A program made the translations under genes and the position numbers. Source: Burkholderiaceae bacterium (lineage in GTDB: Bacteria; Pseudomonadota; Gammaproteobacteria; Burkholderiales; Burkholderiaceae). From it: 14,716 bases of DNA. The stretch is from contig CANHMJ010000025.1 in assembly GCA_947461805.1 (NCBI GenBank), forward strand, positions 1-14,716, in the 5' to 3' direction. The notes beneath the pieces were generated by a model, which was given only the letters and a program-made list of their open reading frames with translations, did no database searches and was not told where the DNA came from. Positions 1-7,637 of this stretch are shown in pieces; within the stretch, counting starts at the first letter, position 1, and every line of letters starts with the position of its first letter.

Positions 1-831
1 AAAGATTTCAACGCCGTCCGCTGCCAATTTTTTAAAATCAACCCCAGCTGCGCGCAATTCTTCGGTACGACCAATCGAGATCCCATTCATGCGCTCCATC
101 ACAATCACGCTGGTATGGCACAGATCCCAATACATTTCCGGAATCATCAACTTATCTGAATTGATAAAGTAGCGCCGCAGCTGGCTAGCATTGGCTGCCT
201 CGCGCATCAAATCCAATTCGTCATGTAAATAGACATCAAACTCGGCAACTACTTCGCGGGGCTTTAGGCGCCGGCCATCGGCCGATACCTTTTCAACGAT
301 CTTGGCCAAGTCGTGCATCAATGCCAAGTCATCTTCAATCACCGGCAAGATACCTGGGCGTAAGACCTTGATTGCTACCTCGCGCCCTTCCCATTCAGGA
401 CGCTGCAGGCTACCGCGCAAAACCCCAAAGTGGACCTGCGCCACGGAAGCGCTGGCAACTGGAGTGGCATCGAACTGAAGAAAAACCTCTTCAATTGGTC
501 TGCCCAAAGCAGATTCAATTAACGCGCGTGACTCGGCGTTTGAAAACGGTGGCACTTGATCCTGCAACTTAGCCAATTCATCCGAAATGTCGTCCGGTAA
601 TAAGTCACGGCGGGTGGACAGGACTTGGCCAAACTTAACAAAGATTGGACCAAGCGCCTCTAGTGTTAGCCGTATCCGTACACCCCGCGGTAATGAATTC
701 GGAGACGTAAAGCAAGCAATCGAAAGTAAGATCCGTTTTATACCGGGCTTGAGGTTGTCGCGTAGCAAGGGCAACAAACCAAAACGCCATGCCGTAAAAA
801 AGATAAAGCAAAGTCGTGCAAAGCGAGCCAT
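1..831 (-). CDS. ubiB: UbiB, ubiquinone biosynthesis atypical kinase/ATPase (N-terminal part, cut by window edge)
   Basis: Translating the minus strand from the ATG at 831-829 gives 277 open codons that run off the left edge, so about half of a usual ~540-residue UbiB is present. UbiB is an atypical ABC1/ADCK-type kinase fold with ATPase activity, attached to the inner membrane, and is needed for ubiquinone synthesis. Visible family marks are the KxGQ motif at residues 66-69 (KFGQ, followed by STRRDLLP), an alanine/serine-rich nucleotide loop near 127-135 (ASASVAQVH) and the VAIKV lysine at about 155. The catalytic-loop aspartates and C-terminal membrane helices should lie outside the window. 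The start is supported by GGGAG about 12 bases upstream, inside the end of ubiJ. The ubiJ stop and this ATG are two bases apart (TAAGCATG), which suggests translational coupling. Confidence 0.93.
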   Translation of the reverse strand, partial: MARFARLCFIFFTAWRFGLLPLLRDNLKPGIKRILLSIACFTSPNSLPRGVRIRLTLEALGPIFVKFGQVLSTRRDLLPDDISDELAKLQDQVPPFSNAESRALIESALGRPIEEVFLQFDATPVASASVAQVHFGVLRGSLQRPEWEGREVAIKVLRPGILPVIEDDLALMHDLAKIVEKVSADGRRLKPREVVAEFDVYLHDELDLMREAANASQLRRYFINSDKLMIPEMYWDLCHTSVIVMERMNGISIGRTEELRAAGVDFKKLAADGVEIF

Positions 832-833
832 GC

Positions 834-1496
834 TTATTTACTCCCTTGCTGCAGTATTGCAATACGCTTTTCCAAACGCTCGACGCTATCGCGTAATTCC
901 ATGAGTTGATTTTTATGCATTGCAAAGTCACGCTGATTCAATAAAACCTTCTTTTCTTCACTAAGGTACTCAACGGCATTTTCAAGCAGATCGCGGCTGG
1001 CTGCCTTACCCGCACTTAGTATTTTTTTGCCTTGTGCCACAGCAAAGTGGGCTGGTGCATCCCCAATGAGTTTCGAGAGATCCTCTTCGTATTCCCAGCG
1101 CAACTGACCTGCTAAGCGGCCCAATAACTGAGCCAAATCGGCATCGCCCGCAATCGTCACTGATTTAAATGCATTTTCCCGAATGGGACCGCTGCTGGTC
1201 AGTAAGGTAGAAAGTGCTTGGCTTGAAATCGTCAGTACCAGGGCTGTTCTAACTGGTGATAGCACTTCCCCGTCGGGGTTTTGGGCGGACGCATCTGAAC
1301 GGGGCACAGCATCCAATAGGCCGTTATTGTTAATCTGCACGGCAAATCGACCGAAAGGCATTTCTAGGGCAATGGCTTTGCCGGCGTGCTTTGCTAGTTC
1401 GGCACTAGCCCACGGCTCCCCCGCCAAGACATGATTAATCCCGTGGCAGATAGCTGCACTGGTAATAGGCCGAGCGGATGTTGATACCGAATTCAT
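834..1496 (-). CDS. ubiJ: UbiJ, SCP2-domain ubiquinone biosynthesis accessory factor
   Basis: This 220-residue protein fits UbiJ, the lipid-binding partner that with UbiK supports the late ubiquinone methylase/hydroxylase complex. Residues ~12-135 look like an SCP2 sterol-carrier fold: a helical start, then alternating strands with the AGDADLAQLLGRL segment near 116-128, which is typical of this family. Residues ~170-216 are charged and heptad-like (EEKKVLLNQRD through SVERLEKRIAILQQ) and are likely a coiled coil. Position supports the call, since it lies directly upstream of ubiB with a two-base gap, as in ubiE-ubiJ-ubiB clusters. The start is odd. No Shine-Dalgarno sequence precedes the ATG, and a strong terminator hairpin ends about 6 bases upstream. 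No better in-frame start is seen before the SCP2 domain begins. Confidence 0.88.
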   Translation of the reverse strand: MNSVSTSARPITSAAICHGINHVLAGEPWASAELAKHAGKAIALEMPFGRFAVQINNNGLLDAVPRSDASAQNPDGEVLSPVRTALVLTISSQALSTLLTSSGPIRENAFKSVTIAGDADLAQLLGRLAGQLRWEYEEDLSKLIGDAPAHFAVAQGKKILSAGKAASRDLLENAVEYLSEEKKVLLNQRDFAMHKNQLMELRDSVERLEKRIAILQQGSK

Positions 1497-1502
1497 GGGT
1501 GC

Positions 1503-1529
1503 AAAAAACCCGCACGAATGCGGGTTTTT
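1503..1529 (-). terminator. Rho-independent terminator of the Tim44/ubiE transcript
   Basis: An 11-bp perfect stem pairs 1504-1514 with 1519-1529 (core ACCCGCA/TGCGGGT) around a 4-base loop. On the minus strand it ends in six U residues (1508-1503). It follows the Tim44-protein stop by about 20 bases. A T run on the plus strand at 1525-1529 makes it potentially bidirectional, but no plus-strand gene needs it. The U tract ends 6 bases before the ubiJ ATG. Confidence 0.85.
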
Positions 1530-1548
1530 CCGTGGGGAAAGCCTAAGC

Positions 1549-2469
1549 TTAAACCAACTGCTGAATCCCGGCTAGAACCCAACCGCCAGCGCCATGAATT
1601 GGCTTGCTCAGATTCCAAATTTCGGTAAATGCCTCAGGTTGAGCATTTGCCTGTTCCCGAATCATGCCGGTGAATTGAATGCTGGCCAAATAGTTGTCTT
1701 GGCCCGTTTCAACACCCAACAGCTCGGCATTTAAACTCACCACGTCGGTTTGATTGCTTACTTCTGCGCGTGCGTTCAAATCTTGCGTTAGATTGCTAAA
1801 CATCTCAGGGGTAGCAAACTCGCGCAAGGAATTCAAATCGCCGTCATCCCATGCTTTTTGCAATTTAACGAAATAGTGCTTTGCATTGTCCAAAAATGCG
1901 TATTCATCAAATCCCTCTGGTAAGGATTTCGCCACCTCAGGAACGACTGCTGCTGCGCCACCAAAAGAGGCGGCTACAGGAACAAAGCCGGGCTCGTTGC
2001 GAGCGTTACCTTGTTCATACGCCGTGCGCTGCATGCCATTACTACCCGCAGCGGCTGGGCTTGCGCGCCCTGCACCCGACATCGATGGCATAAAACGCTT
2101 CACGATAAAGAAAAGGAGTAGGCCAACTGCCAAGGCAATCAAAATTCCGGTAAACATCGAAGCCGCGGCTTCACCCAAACCAAAATGGGAGAGAAGGTAA
2201 GCAATACCAAGGCCTGCCGCCAAACCGCCCAACATGCCGCCAATTCCAGGGCGCTTGGGCGCTGCCGCTGCTGCATTACCAGCCGCGGGTGCCGCAGGCT
2301 GTGCTTGCTGTGCAGGCTTTTGAGCTTGTGCAGGCTGCGCCTGCTTTTGTACTGGGGCCGATTGGCCAACATTTTTTCCGTTGCCGAGGCGCTTAGCGTC
2401 GACGTAGCCAACCGAAGAAAAGGTCAGTGCGACAGTTAATACGATAGCTTTAATAGCATTTTTATTCAT
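1549..2469 (-). CDS. Tim44-like domain membrane protein
   Basis: This 306-residue protein starts with a signal-like segment (residues 1-25, hydrophobic, ending VDA before KR). A low-complexity Ala/Gln/Pro-rich stretch follows at ~36-70. Then come a Gly-rich hydrophobic segment (~75-97) and a second membrane helix (~103-124, FTGILIALAVGLLLFFIV). The C-terminal ~120 residues (from about 184) match the Tim44-like fold in character: EGFDEYAFLDNAKHYFVKLQ, then TPEMFSNLTQDL, then a strand-rich end. In mitochondria Tim44 tethers the import motor. The role of bacterial Tim44-like proteins is not well defined, and membrane anchoring plus peptide or lipid binding is an inference. It lies 41 bases after ubiE with GGAG 14-17 bases before its ATG, and is followed by the terminator. 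Its place between ubiE and ubiJ suggests a link to quinone synthesis or the envelope. Confidence 0.85.
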   Translation of the reverse strand: MNKNAIKAIVLTVALTFSSVGYVDAKRLGNGKNVGQSAPVQKQAQPAQAQKPAQQAQPAAPAAGNAAAAAPKRPGIGGMLGGLAAGLGIAYLLSHFGLGEAAASMFTGILIALAVGLLLFFIVKRFMPSMSGAGRASPAAAGSNGMQRTAYEQGNARNEPGFVPVAASFGGAAAVVPEVAKSLPEGFDEYAFLDNAKHYFVKLQKAWDDGDLNSLREFATPEMFSNLTQDLNARAEVSNQTDVVSLNAELLGVETGQDNYLASIQFTGMIREQANAQPEAFTEIWNLSKPIHGAGGWVLAGIQQLV

Positions 2470-2510
2470 TTATTTAGGTCTCCAGTAATGCACAACTTCA
2501 AAAGTAACAC

Positions 2511-3254
2511 TTAGTATTTAATACCAATATGGAGCGCAACGATACCCCCAGTTAATCTATGGGTATCAACGGCATCAAAACCGGCCTCCAGCATCATTTT
2601 TTTTAAGGTTTCGGCATCGGGATGCATCCGGATTGATTCAGCCAAATACCGATAACTTTCAGCATCTTGGGCAATTTTTTCACCCAACCACGGCAGCACC
2701 TTGAAGGAATACACATCGTACACCGGCTGTAACATGGCATCGGGCTTTGAAAACTCCAACACCAAAACCCGCCCGCCGGGTTTGATCACGCGCAGCATTT
2801 CACTTAAAGCGCGCTCTTTGTGCGTCATATTACGAAGCCCAAACGCAACCGTTACCACATCAAAGTGATTTGCTGGGAAGGGAATGGACTCGGCATCGAA
2901 TTGCACGCAGGGTAAAACCATACCTCGGTCGATTAGGCGATCGCGCCCCACTCCCAGCATCGACGCATTGATGTCACTGAGCCAGACCTCGGCATCGGGA
3001 TGCTTACCCCACTTTGCTGCAGTTGCAAATGCGGCAGCGAGGTCGCCCGTACCTCCAGCAATATCAAGAATGCGCTGCCCAGGACGAACCTGTGCCTTAG
3101 CAATCGTGAGTTTTTTCCAAATGCGGTGCAAGCCAAATGACATCAAGTCATTCATCACGTCGTATTTATTGGCTACGGAGTGAAAGACATCGGCAACTTT
3201 GCCTGCTTTCTCTCTCTCGTCTACCGTTTGGTAACCAAAATGGGTTTTATTCAT
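2511..3254 (-). CDS. ubiE: UbiE, demethylubiquinone/demethylmenaquinone C-methyltransferase
   Basis: This 247-residue SAM-dependent class I methyltransferase methylates the ring carbon of 2-polyprenyl-6-methoxy-1,4-benzoquinol in ubiquinone synthesis. Length is normal for UbiE. Visible marks are the UbiE N-terminal signature VANKYDVMNDLMSFGLHRIW (about 27-46), SAM motif I ILDIAGGTGDLA (62-73) and an acidic residue after strand 2 (LSDINASM, D94). The RVIKPGGRVLVLEFSKP block lies at about 155-171 and GGIVALHIGIK at the C-terminus. It follows the DUF971 gene by 18 bases on the same strand and precedes the Tim44 gene, so it probably shares their transcript. The ribosome binding site is weak: the bases before the ATG are C-rich, with no clear GGAG, so translation may rely on coupling to the upstream gene. 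Confidence 0.96.
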   Translation of the reverse strand: MNKTHFGYQTVDEREKAGKVADVFHSVANKYDVMNDLMSFGLHRIWKKLTIAKAQVRPGQRILDIAGGTGDLAAAFATAAKWGKHPDAEVWLSDINASMLGVGRDRLIDRGMVLPCVQFDAESIPFPANHFDVVTVAFGLRNMTHKERALSEMLRVIKPGGRVLVLEFSKPDAMLQPVYDVYSFKVLPWLGEKIAQDAESYRYLAESIRMHPDAETLKKMMLEAGFDAVDTHRLTGGIVALHIGIKY

Positions 3255-3272
3255 ATTGCGGCATCTGGGGGT

Positions 3273-3668
3273 TTATTTATTTCCGCAGGAATGGCCTTCG
3301 TGGCCAGTTTGCGCCATCGCGACGTCGCGGCTTGCGCCTGCTTGCTTTAACTTATCGAGGTAATCATTCCACAATGCATCTTGGTTTTCGCAGAGAAAAT
3401 ACAAGTACTCCCATGAAAACAATCCAGAATCATGTCCATCAGAGAACATGGGGCGAATCGCATAGTGGCCTACTGGCTCAAGATCATTAATCCCAACATC
3501 GCGTTTGCCGGTTTGCAAAGTCTCTTGACCAGGGCCGTGGCCCCGGACCTCTGCTGAGGGCGATAACACGCGTAAGAATTCAAACGGCAAACGGTATGAA
3601 TTGCCGCTCTCGTAACTCAGCTCCAATACCTTGGATTGCTGGTGCATCACTACATTTGTTGGAATCAT
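3273..3668 (-). CDS. DUF971 / GBBH-like N-terminal-domain protein
   Basis: This 131-residue protein has the pattern of the DUF971 family, which resembles the N-terminal domain of gamma-butyrobetaine hydroxylase. It shows ELSYESGNSYRLPFEFLRVLSPSAEVRGHG near 16-45, then VGINDLEPVGHYAIRPMFSDGHDSGLFSWEYLYFL near 58-92. The related eukaryotic domain binds a metal, but I do not see a full Cys set here. The only Cys/His-rich part is the tail (GHEGHSCGNK, 122-131). Stand-alone members have no established reaction. Its ATG overlaps the stop of the upstream oxidoreductase by one base (TAATG), so the two are almost certainly translationally coupled. ubiE follows 18 bases later. Function is unknown; the context points to redox or quinone metabolism. 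Confidence 0.85.
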   Translation of the reverse strand: MIPTNVVMHQQSKVLELSYESGNSYRLPFEFLRVLSPSAEVRGHGPGQETLQTGKRDVGINDLEPVGHYAIRPMFSDGHDSGLFSWEYLYFLCENQDALWNDYLDKLKQAGASRDVAMAQTGHEGHSCGNK

Positions 3669-6600
3669 TAAACCAATACCCTCTCAATGCCACCCTGATT
3701 AGCTTGGGTGACGTAATCTTGCATCCAATTGTCGCCCAAGATACGCTGCGCCATTTCAACGACGATGTAATCTGCAGTAGTTGCACTGTCGGCATCAAAG
3801 CGTGACAAGCCTTGCAAGCAAGATGGGCAGCTGGTTAACACTTTGACTTCGCCAGTGAAATCCGCTTTTAAGTTGGAGGCCGCCTTTTCCATTTCAATCT
3901 GCTTACGAAAGCGGATCTGCGTCGAAATATCAGGGCGTGTCACCGCCAAAGTACCTGACTCACCACAGCAGCGCTCATTCTTCAAAATGGCTTGTTTGTC
4001 TTCCGTCTGAATCAGTTCATTCACCGTCTTCAGTGGGTCTTGCAACTTCATCGGCGAATGGCAGGGGTCATGGTACATGTAACGTACGCCCGTCACGCCC
4101 TCTAACTTGACGCCCTTCTCCAATAAGTATTCATGAATATCAATGATGCGGCATCCAGGGAAGATCTGCTCAAACTGATAACCCGCCAATTGGTCGTAGC
4201 AAGTACCGCACGACACTACGACCGTTTTGATATCCAAATAGTTCAGCGTATTCGCTACCCGATGGAACAGCACGCGATTGTCTGTAATCATCTTCTCTGC
4301 TTTATCGAACTCGCCGTTGCCGCGCTGGGGATAGCCGCAACACAGGTAGCCCGGTGGCAATACGGTTTGCACACCGACATTCCAAAGCATCGCCTGAGTG
4401 GCAAGGCCTACTTGCGAAAACAAACGCTCAGAGCCGCAACCTGGGAAATAAAATACCGCCTCGGTATCTGCAGTCGTTATCTTTGGATCACGAATGATCG
4501 GGACGTAATTGGCATCTTCAATATCCAAGAGGGCTCGGGCGGTTTTCTTGGGCAAGTTCCCCGGCATCTTCTTATTAATGAAATGAATAACCTGTTCTTT
4601 CATCGGCGGCTTGCCTACCGTTGCGGGTGGCGTAGCTGTTTGTTTTTTGGCAAAGCCGCGTAGCAAATTATTCGCAATGCGCTGCGCTTTATAACCCCAC
4701 TCAATCACTACTTTACGCGTTAAGCGAATCGTATCGGGGTTGCTGGCATTCAAAAAGAACATCGATGTGGCTGTCCCAATATTGAAACGCTGCTGACCCA
4801 TCTTGCGCAGTAAGTTGCGCATATTCATCGTCACATCACCAAAGTCGATCTTGACTGGACAAGGTGTAGCGCACTTATGGCAGACCGTGCAGTGGGCCGC
4901 TACGTCATCAAACATTTCCCAATGGCGAATTGAAATACCGCGCCGGGTCTGCTCCTCATATAAGAACGCTTCGATCAGAAGGGATGTCGCCAATATTTTG
5001 TCGCGTGGGCTATAAAGCATGTTTGCTCTGGGCACATGGGTGGCGCAAACGGGCTTGCATTTACCGCAGCGCAAGCAATCTTTCACGCTATCGGCGATCG
5101 CACCAATATCGCTTTGCTGCATGATCAACGACTCGTGACCCATCAAACCAAAGCTGGGCGTATACGCCATGCTCAAATCCGCATGGGGCATCAACTTACC
5201 CTTATTGAATCTACCTTCCGGATCAACGCGATTTTTATATGCCCTGAAATCTTTTAATTCTTCTTCGGTAAGGTACTCGAGCTTTGTAATACCAATGCCA
5301 TGCTCACCTGAGATCACACCATCGAGCGAGCGCGCTAAAGCCATAATTTGATCAACCGAGCGATGTGCATCTTGCAACATGCCGTAGTCATCGGAGTTCA
5401 CTGGAATATTCGTATGCACGTTGCCATCACCGGCATGCATGTGTAGCGCCACAAAGACACGCTTACGCAAAATAGCCTGGTGGGTTTTTTCTAGCTCAGC
5501 CAAAATCTGTTCAAAGGCAGCGCCGCCAAAAATGATGCGCAATTCCGCACGCACATCCGTCTTCCACGATGCACGTAATGTGTAGTTTTGTAACTCCGGA
5601 AAGAAACGATCGAGGTCAGTCAACCAACCAGCCCAACGCGCCCGCACCTGATGAAGGAGTGCAATAGCCCCATCGACACGATCACCTAGAATTTCTGCAG
5701 GAGAAATATCGTCGTCTTCATCGGCCTTACCCAGCGGTAAATTGCCTTTGCGCAAGAATGCTTCAAGCGCATCCAATAACTGCAGTTTGTTTTTAAGGGA
5801 TAGTTCAATATTAATGCGCTCAATGCCATCGGTGTACTCACCCATACGATCGAGTGGAATCACTACGTCTTCGTTAATCTTGAAGGCATTGGTGTGGCGC
5901 GCAATCGCGGCGGTACGCGCCCGATCTAACCAAAATTTCTTGCGCGCTTCGGGACTAACCGCAACAAAGCCTTCGCCCACCCGCAAATTAGCCATACGCA
6001 CCACTTCACTCGTCGCCGCAGCGACAGCGGACTCATCATCACCGGCGATATCGCCAATCAATACCATCTTAGGCAGGGTATTGCGCTTGGACTTCGTGGA
6101 ATAGCCCACTGCTTTTAAATAGCGATCATCCAAATGCTCAAGACCAGCGAGAATAGGCCCGCCCTTACGACTCAAACCATCGAGATAGGCTTTGATCTCC
6201 ACGATACTTGGGATGGCTTCACGTGCTTGTCCAAAAAATTCTAGGCAAACGGTGCGCATGTGTTGCGGCATACGGTGGAGAATCCAGGTGGCACTCGTAA
6301 TAAGGCCATCACATCCTTCTTTTTGAACACCTGGCAGTCCCGATAAAAACTTGTCAGTGACGTCTTTACCTAAACCCGCTTTTCGAAAGCGACGACCTTC
6401 GATATGAAGGGTCTCGCGACGCAATACCTTCTCACCCGGCGCCTGTAATCCATCGGACCACACCAAATCAAATTGCGCAGCCTCGGCCTCATGAATCTTG
6501 CCCAGGTTATGGTTGACACGAATCACATCGAGCCAATTCCCCTCGGGGTCAACCATGCGCCAACTGGCCAAATTGTCTAAAGCAGTGCCCCATAAAACTG

Positions 6601-7504
6601 CTTTCTTACCACCTGCATTCATTGCCACGTTGCCGCCGATACAGCTGGCATCCGCCGAAGTGGGGTCTACCGCAAACACCAGGCCTGCGCGCTCTGCCGC
6701 CTCGGCAACACGTCGCGTTACAACACCAGCGCCCGTAAAAATAGTTGGTATCGCCTCGCTTAAACCAGGCAGCGTTACCTTAACTACAGGGTCAATTTGT
6801 TCCAGCTTTTCCGTATTGATGACTGCCGACATTGCGACTAAGGGGATGGCGCCACCGGTATAGCCAGTACCACCCCCGCGTGGAATGATGGTGAGCCCGA
6901 GCTCAATACAGGCCTTAACTAAGCCTGGTATTTCTGCTTCGGTATCTGGCTTCAAAACAACGAACGGGTATTCAACGCGCCAATCCGTTGCATCGGTCAC
7001 ATGGGCAACACGCGACATGCCGTCAAAGGCAACGTTGTCGAGAGCAGTGTGGCGCCCCAATACTTTTTGCGCGCGTTTACGTAACTGGGCAACTGTTTCA
7101 AAATTCTGCTCAAACAATTCGACTGCAGTACGCGCTGCTTTGATCAAGATTTCAACTTGGTCGGCCGAATCGCCCGTCATTCTTTTTTCAACTTCACCCA
7201 AGCGATGCCAAAGTGCGCTAATCAGCATGCTGCGGCGCTTGGTGTTATCCAACAAATCGTCTTGCAAATAGGGATTGCGCTGAACCACCCAAATGTCACC
7301 CAGCACCTCGAAGAGCATGCGAGCCGAGCGCCCTGTCTTGCGCACACCTCGGAGTGAATCGAGTACGCGCCAAGACTCCGGCCCTAAAAGGCGAATAACG
7401 ATTTCACGGTCTGAGAAAGAGGTGTAGTTATACGGAATTTCTCGTAAACGGGGCTCCCCAGCCTCAGCAGTGAGCAATTGATTTAATCCGAGTGGGGCGT
7501 TCAT
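3668..7504 (-). CDS. Large FAD-linked oxidase / Fe-S oxidoreductase fusion (DUF3683 - GlcD-like - GlcF-like)
   Basis: This 1278-residue protein fuses parts that are separate in glycolate oxidase (GlcD, GlcF). Residues ~1-160 are the extra N-terminal DUF3683-type region (REIPYNYTSFSDREIVIRLL). Residues ~175-320 form a PCMH-type FAD domain with PRGGGTGYTGG (208-218) and GGNVAMNAGGK (290-300). Residues ~415-775 are the FAD-oxidase C-terminal domain with HMHAGDGNVH (688-697) and GEHGIG (733-738), the pattern of the D-lactate/D-2-hydroxyglutarate dehydrogenase family. Two 4Fe-4S ferredoxin motifs follow (Cys 810/813/816/820 and 872/875/878/882). Two CCG-type cysteine-rich domains come last (Cys 1023, 1055/1056, 1099/1102; then 1148, 1179/1180, 1226/1229). 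The architecture predicts oxidation of a D-2-hydroxyacid with electrons leaving through Fe-S clusters, probably to quinone. It resembles E. coli YdiJ (~1018 aa) but is longer. The substrate is not readable from sequence. No Shine-Dalgarno sequence is clear before the ATG. Confidence 0.92.
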   Translation of the reverse strand: MNAPLGLNQLLTAEAGEPRLREIPYNYTSFSDREIVIRLLGPESWRVLDSLRGVRKTGRSARMLFEVLGDIWVVQRNPYLQDDLLDNTKRRSMLISALWHRLGEVEKRMTGDSADQVEILIKAARTAVELFEQNFETVAQLRKRAQKVLGRHTALDNVAFDGMSRVAHVTDATDWRVEYPFVVLKPDTEAEIPGLVKACIELGLTIIPRGGGTGYTGGAIPLVAMSAVINTEKLEQIDPVVKVTLPGLSEAIPTIFTGAGVVTRRVAEAAERAGLVFAVDPTSADASCIGGNVAMNAGGKKAVLWGTALDNLASWRMVDPEGNWLDVIRVNHNLGKIHEAEAAQFDLVWSDGLQAPGEKVLRRETLHIEGRRFRKAGLGKDVTDKFLSGLPGVQKEGCDGLITSATWILHRMPQHMRTVCLEFFGQAREAIPSIVEIKAYLDGLSRKGGPILAGLEHLDDRYLKAVGYSTKSKRNTLPKMVLIGDIAGDDESAVAAATSEVVRMANLRVGEGFVAVSPEARKKFWLDRARTAAIARHTNAFKINEDVVIPLDRMGEYTDGIERINIELSLKNKLQLLDALEAFLRKGNLPLGKADEDDDISPAEILGDRVDGAIALLHQVRARWAGWLTDLDRFFPELQNYTLRASWKTDVRAELRIIFGGAAFEQILAELEKTHQAILRKRVFVALHMHAGDGNVHTNIPVNSDDYGMLQDAHRSVDQIMALARSLDGVISGEHGIGITKLEYLTEEELKDFRAYKNRVDPEGRFNKGKLMPHADLSMAYTPSFGLMGHESLIMQQSDIGAIADSVKDCLRCGKCKPVCATHVPRANMLYSPRDKILATSLLIEAFLYEEQTRRGISIRHWEMFDDVAAHCTVCHKCATPCPVKIDFGDVTMNMRNLLRKMGQQRFNIGTATSMFFLNASNPDTIRLTRKVVIEWGYKAQRIANNLLRGFAKKQTATPPATVGKPPMKEQVIHFINKKMPGNLPKKTARALLDIEDANYVPIIRDPKITTADTEAVFYFPGCGSERLFSQVGLATQAMLWNVGVQTVLPPGYLCCGYPQRGNGEFDKAEKMITDNRVLFHRVANTLNYLDIKTVVVSCGTCYDQLAGYQFEQIFPGCRIIDIHEYLLEKGVKLEGVTGVRYMYHDPCHSPMKLQDPLKTVNELIQTEDKQAILKNERCCGESGTLAVTRPDISTQIRFRKQIEMEKAASNLKADFTGEVKVLTSCPSCLQGLSRFDADSATTADYIVVEMAQRILGDNWMQDYVTQANQGGIERVLV

Positions 7505-7637
7505 GGAGTGGGATTCGTTAAATAGGCATTTTAAAGGAGTAATCCAATCCTGACAGGAATTCCCTTATTTGACTGACGACCCCAATAAAACCTTGCAAAA
7601 CTAAGGGCTTAGGGGCCATCCGTGGTACGCTCATTGC
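7505..7637. other. Divergent intergenic control region between the oxidoreductase and ilvA
   Basis: This 133-base region is the largest non-coding gap in the window. It separates divergent genes, so it should hold promoters for both. The leftward candidate is listed separately. For ilvA I see no convincing -35/-10 pair: TTGACT at 7569-7574 has no matching -10 box, and TGGTACGCT just before the ATG is a poor extended -10. Small dyads are present: CTAAGGGCTTAG (7601-7612, 5-bp arms) and GGAATTCC (7556-7563). No leader peptide or attenuator-like terminator of the kind used by some amino-acid operons is visible. Confidence 0.5.
7528..7556 (-). promoter_or_regulatory. Candidate sigma-70 promoter for the oxidoreductase operon
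   Basis: On the minus strand, CTGTCA (7556-7551, 4 of 6 consensus bases) is separated by exactly 17 bases from TAAAAT (7533-7528, 5 of 6). Initiation would fall near 7521 and give a leader of only about 17 bases before the ATG at 7504. The spacing and -10 box are good, but this is a by-eye match and was not scored against background. Confidence 0.42.

Noticed and set aside
587..904. Plus-strand open frame of 105 codons opposite the ubiB start and ubiJ end
   Set aside because: It is fully antisense to the well-supported ubiB and ubiJ reading frames, has basic low-information composition and no ribosome binding site.
2240..2365. Ala/Gln/Pro-rich codon repeat in the Tim44 gene as a tandem repeat or phase-variable tract
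   Set aside because: The codons are irregular and no exact unit repeats, so it is a low-complexity linker rather than a slippage tract.
4133..4663. Plus-strand open frame of 176 codons inside the large oxidoreductase gene
   Set aside because: It is antisense to the CCG and linker domains of the oxidoreductase, whose cysteine motifs are clearly real. It has no recognisable domain or start signal.
7601..7612. CTAAGGGCTTAG dyad as an operator for ilvA
   Set aside because: The arms are only 5 bp, no repeat of the site is seen nearby and no regulator family is indicated, so it is not above chance.
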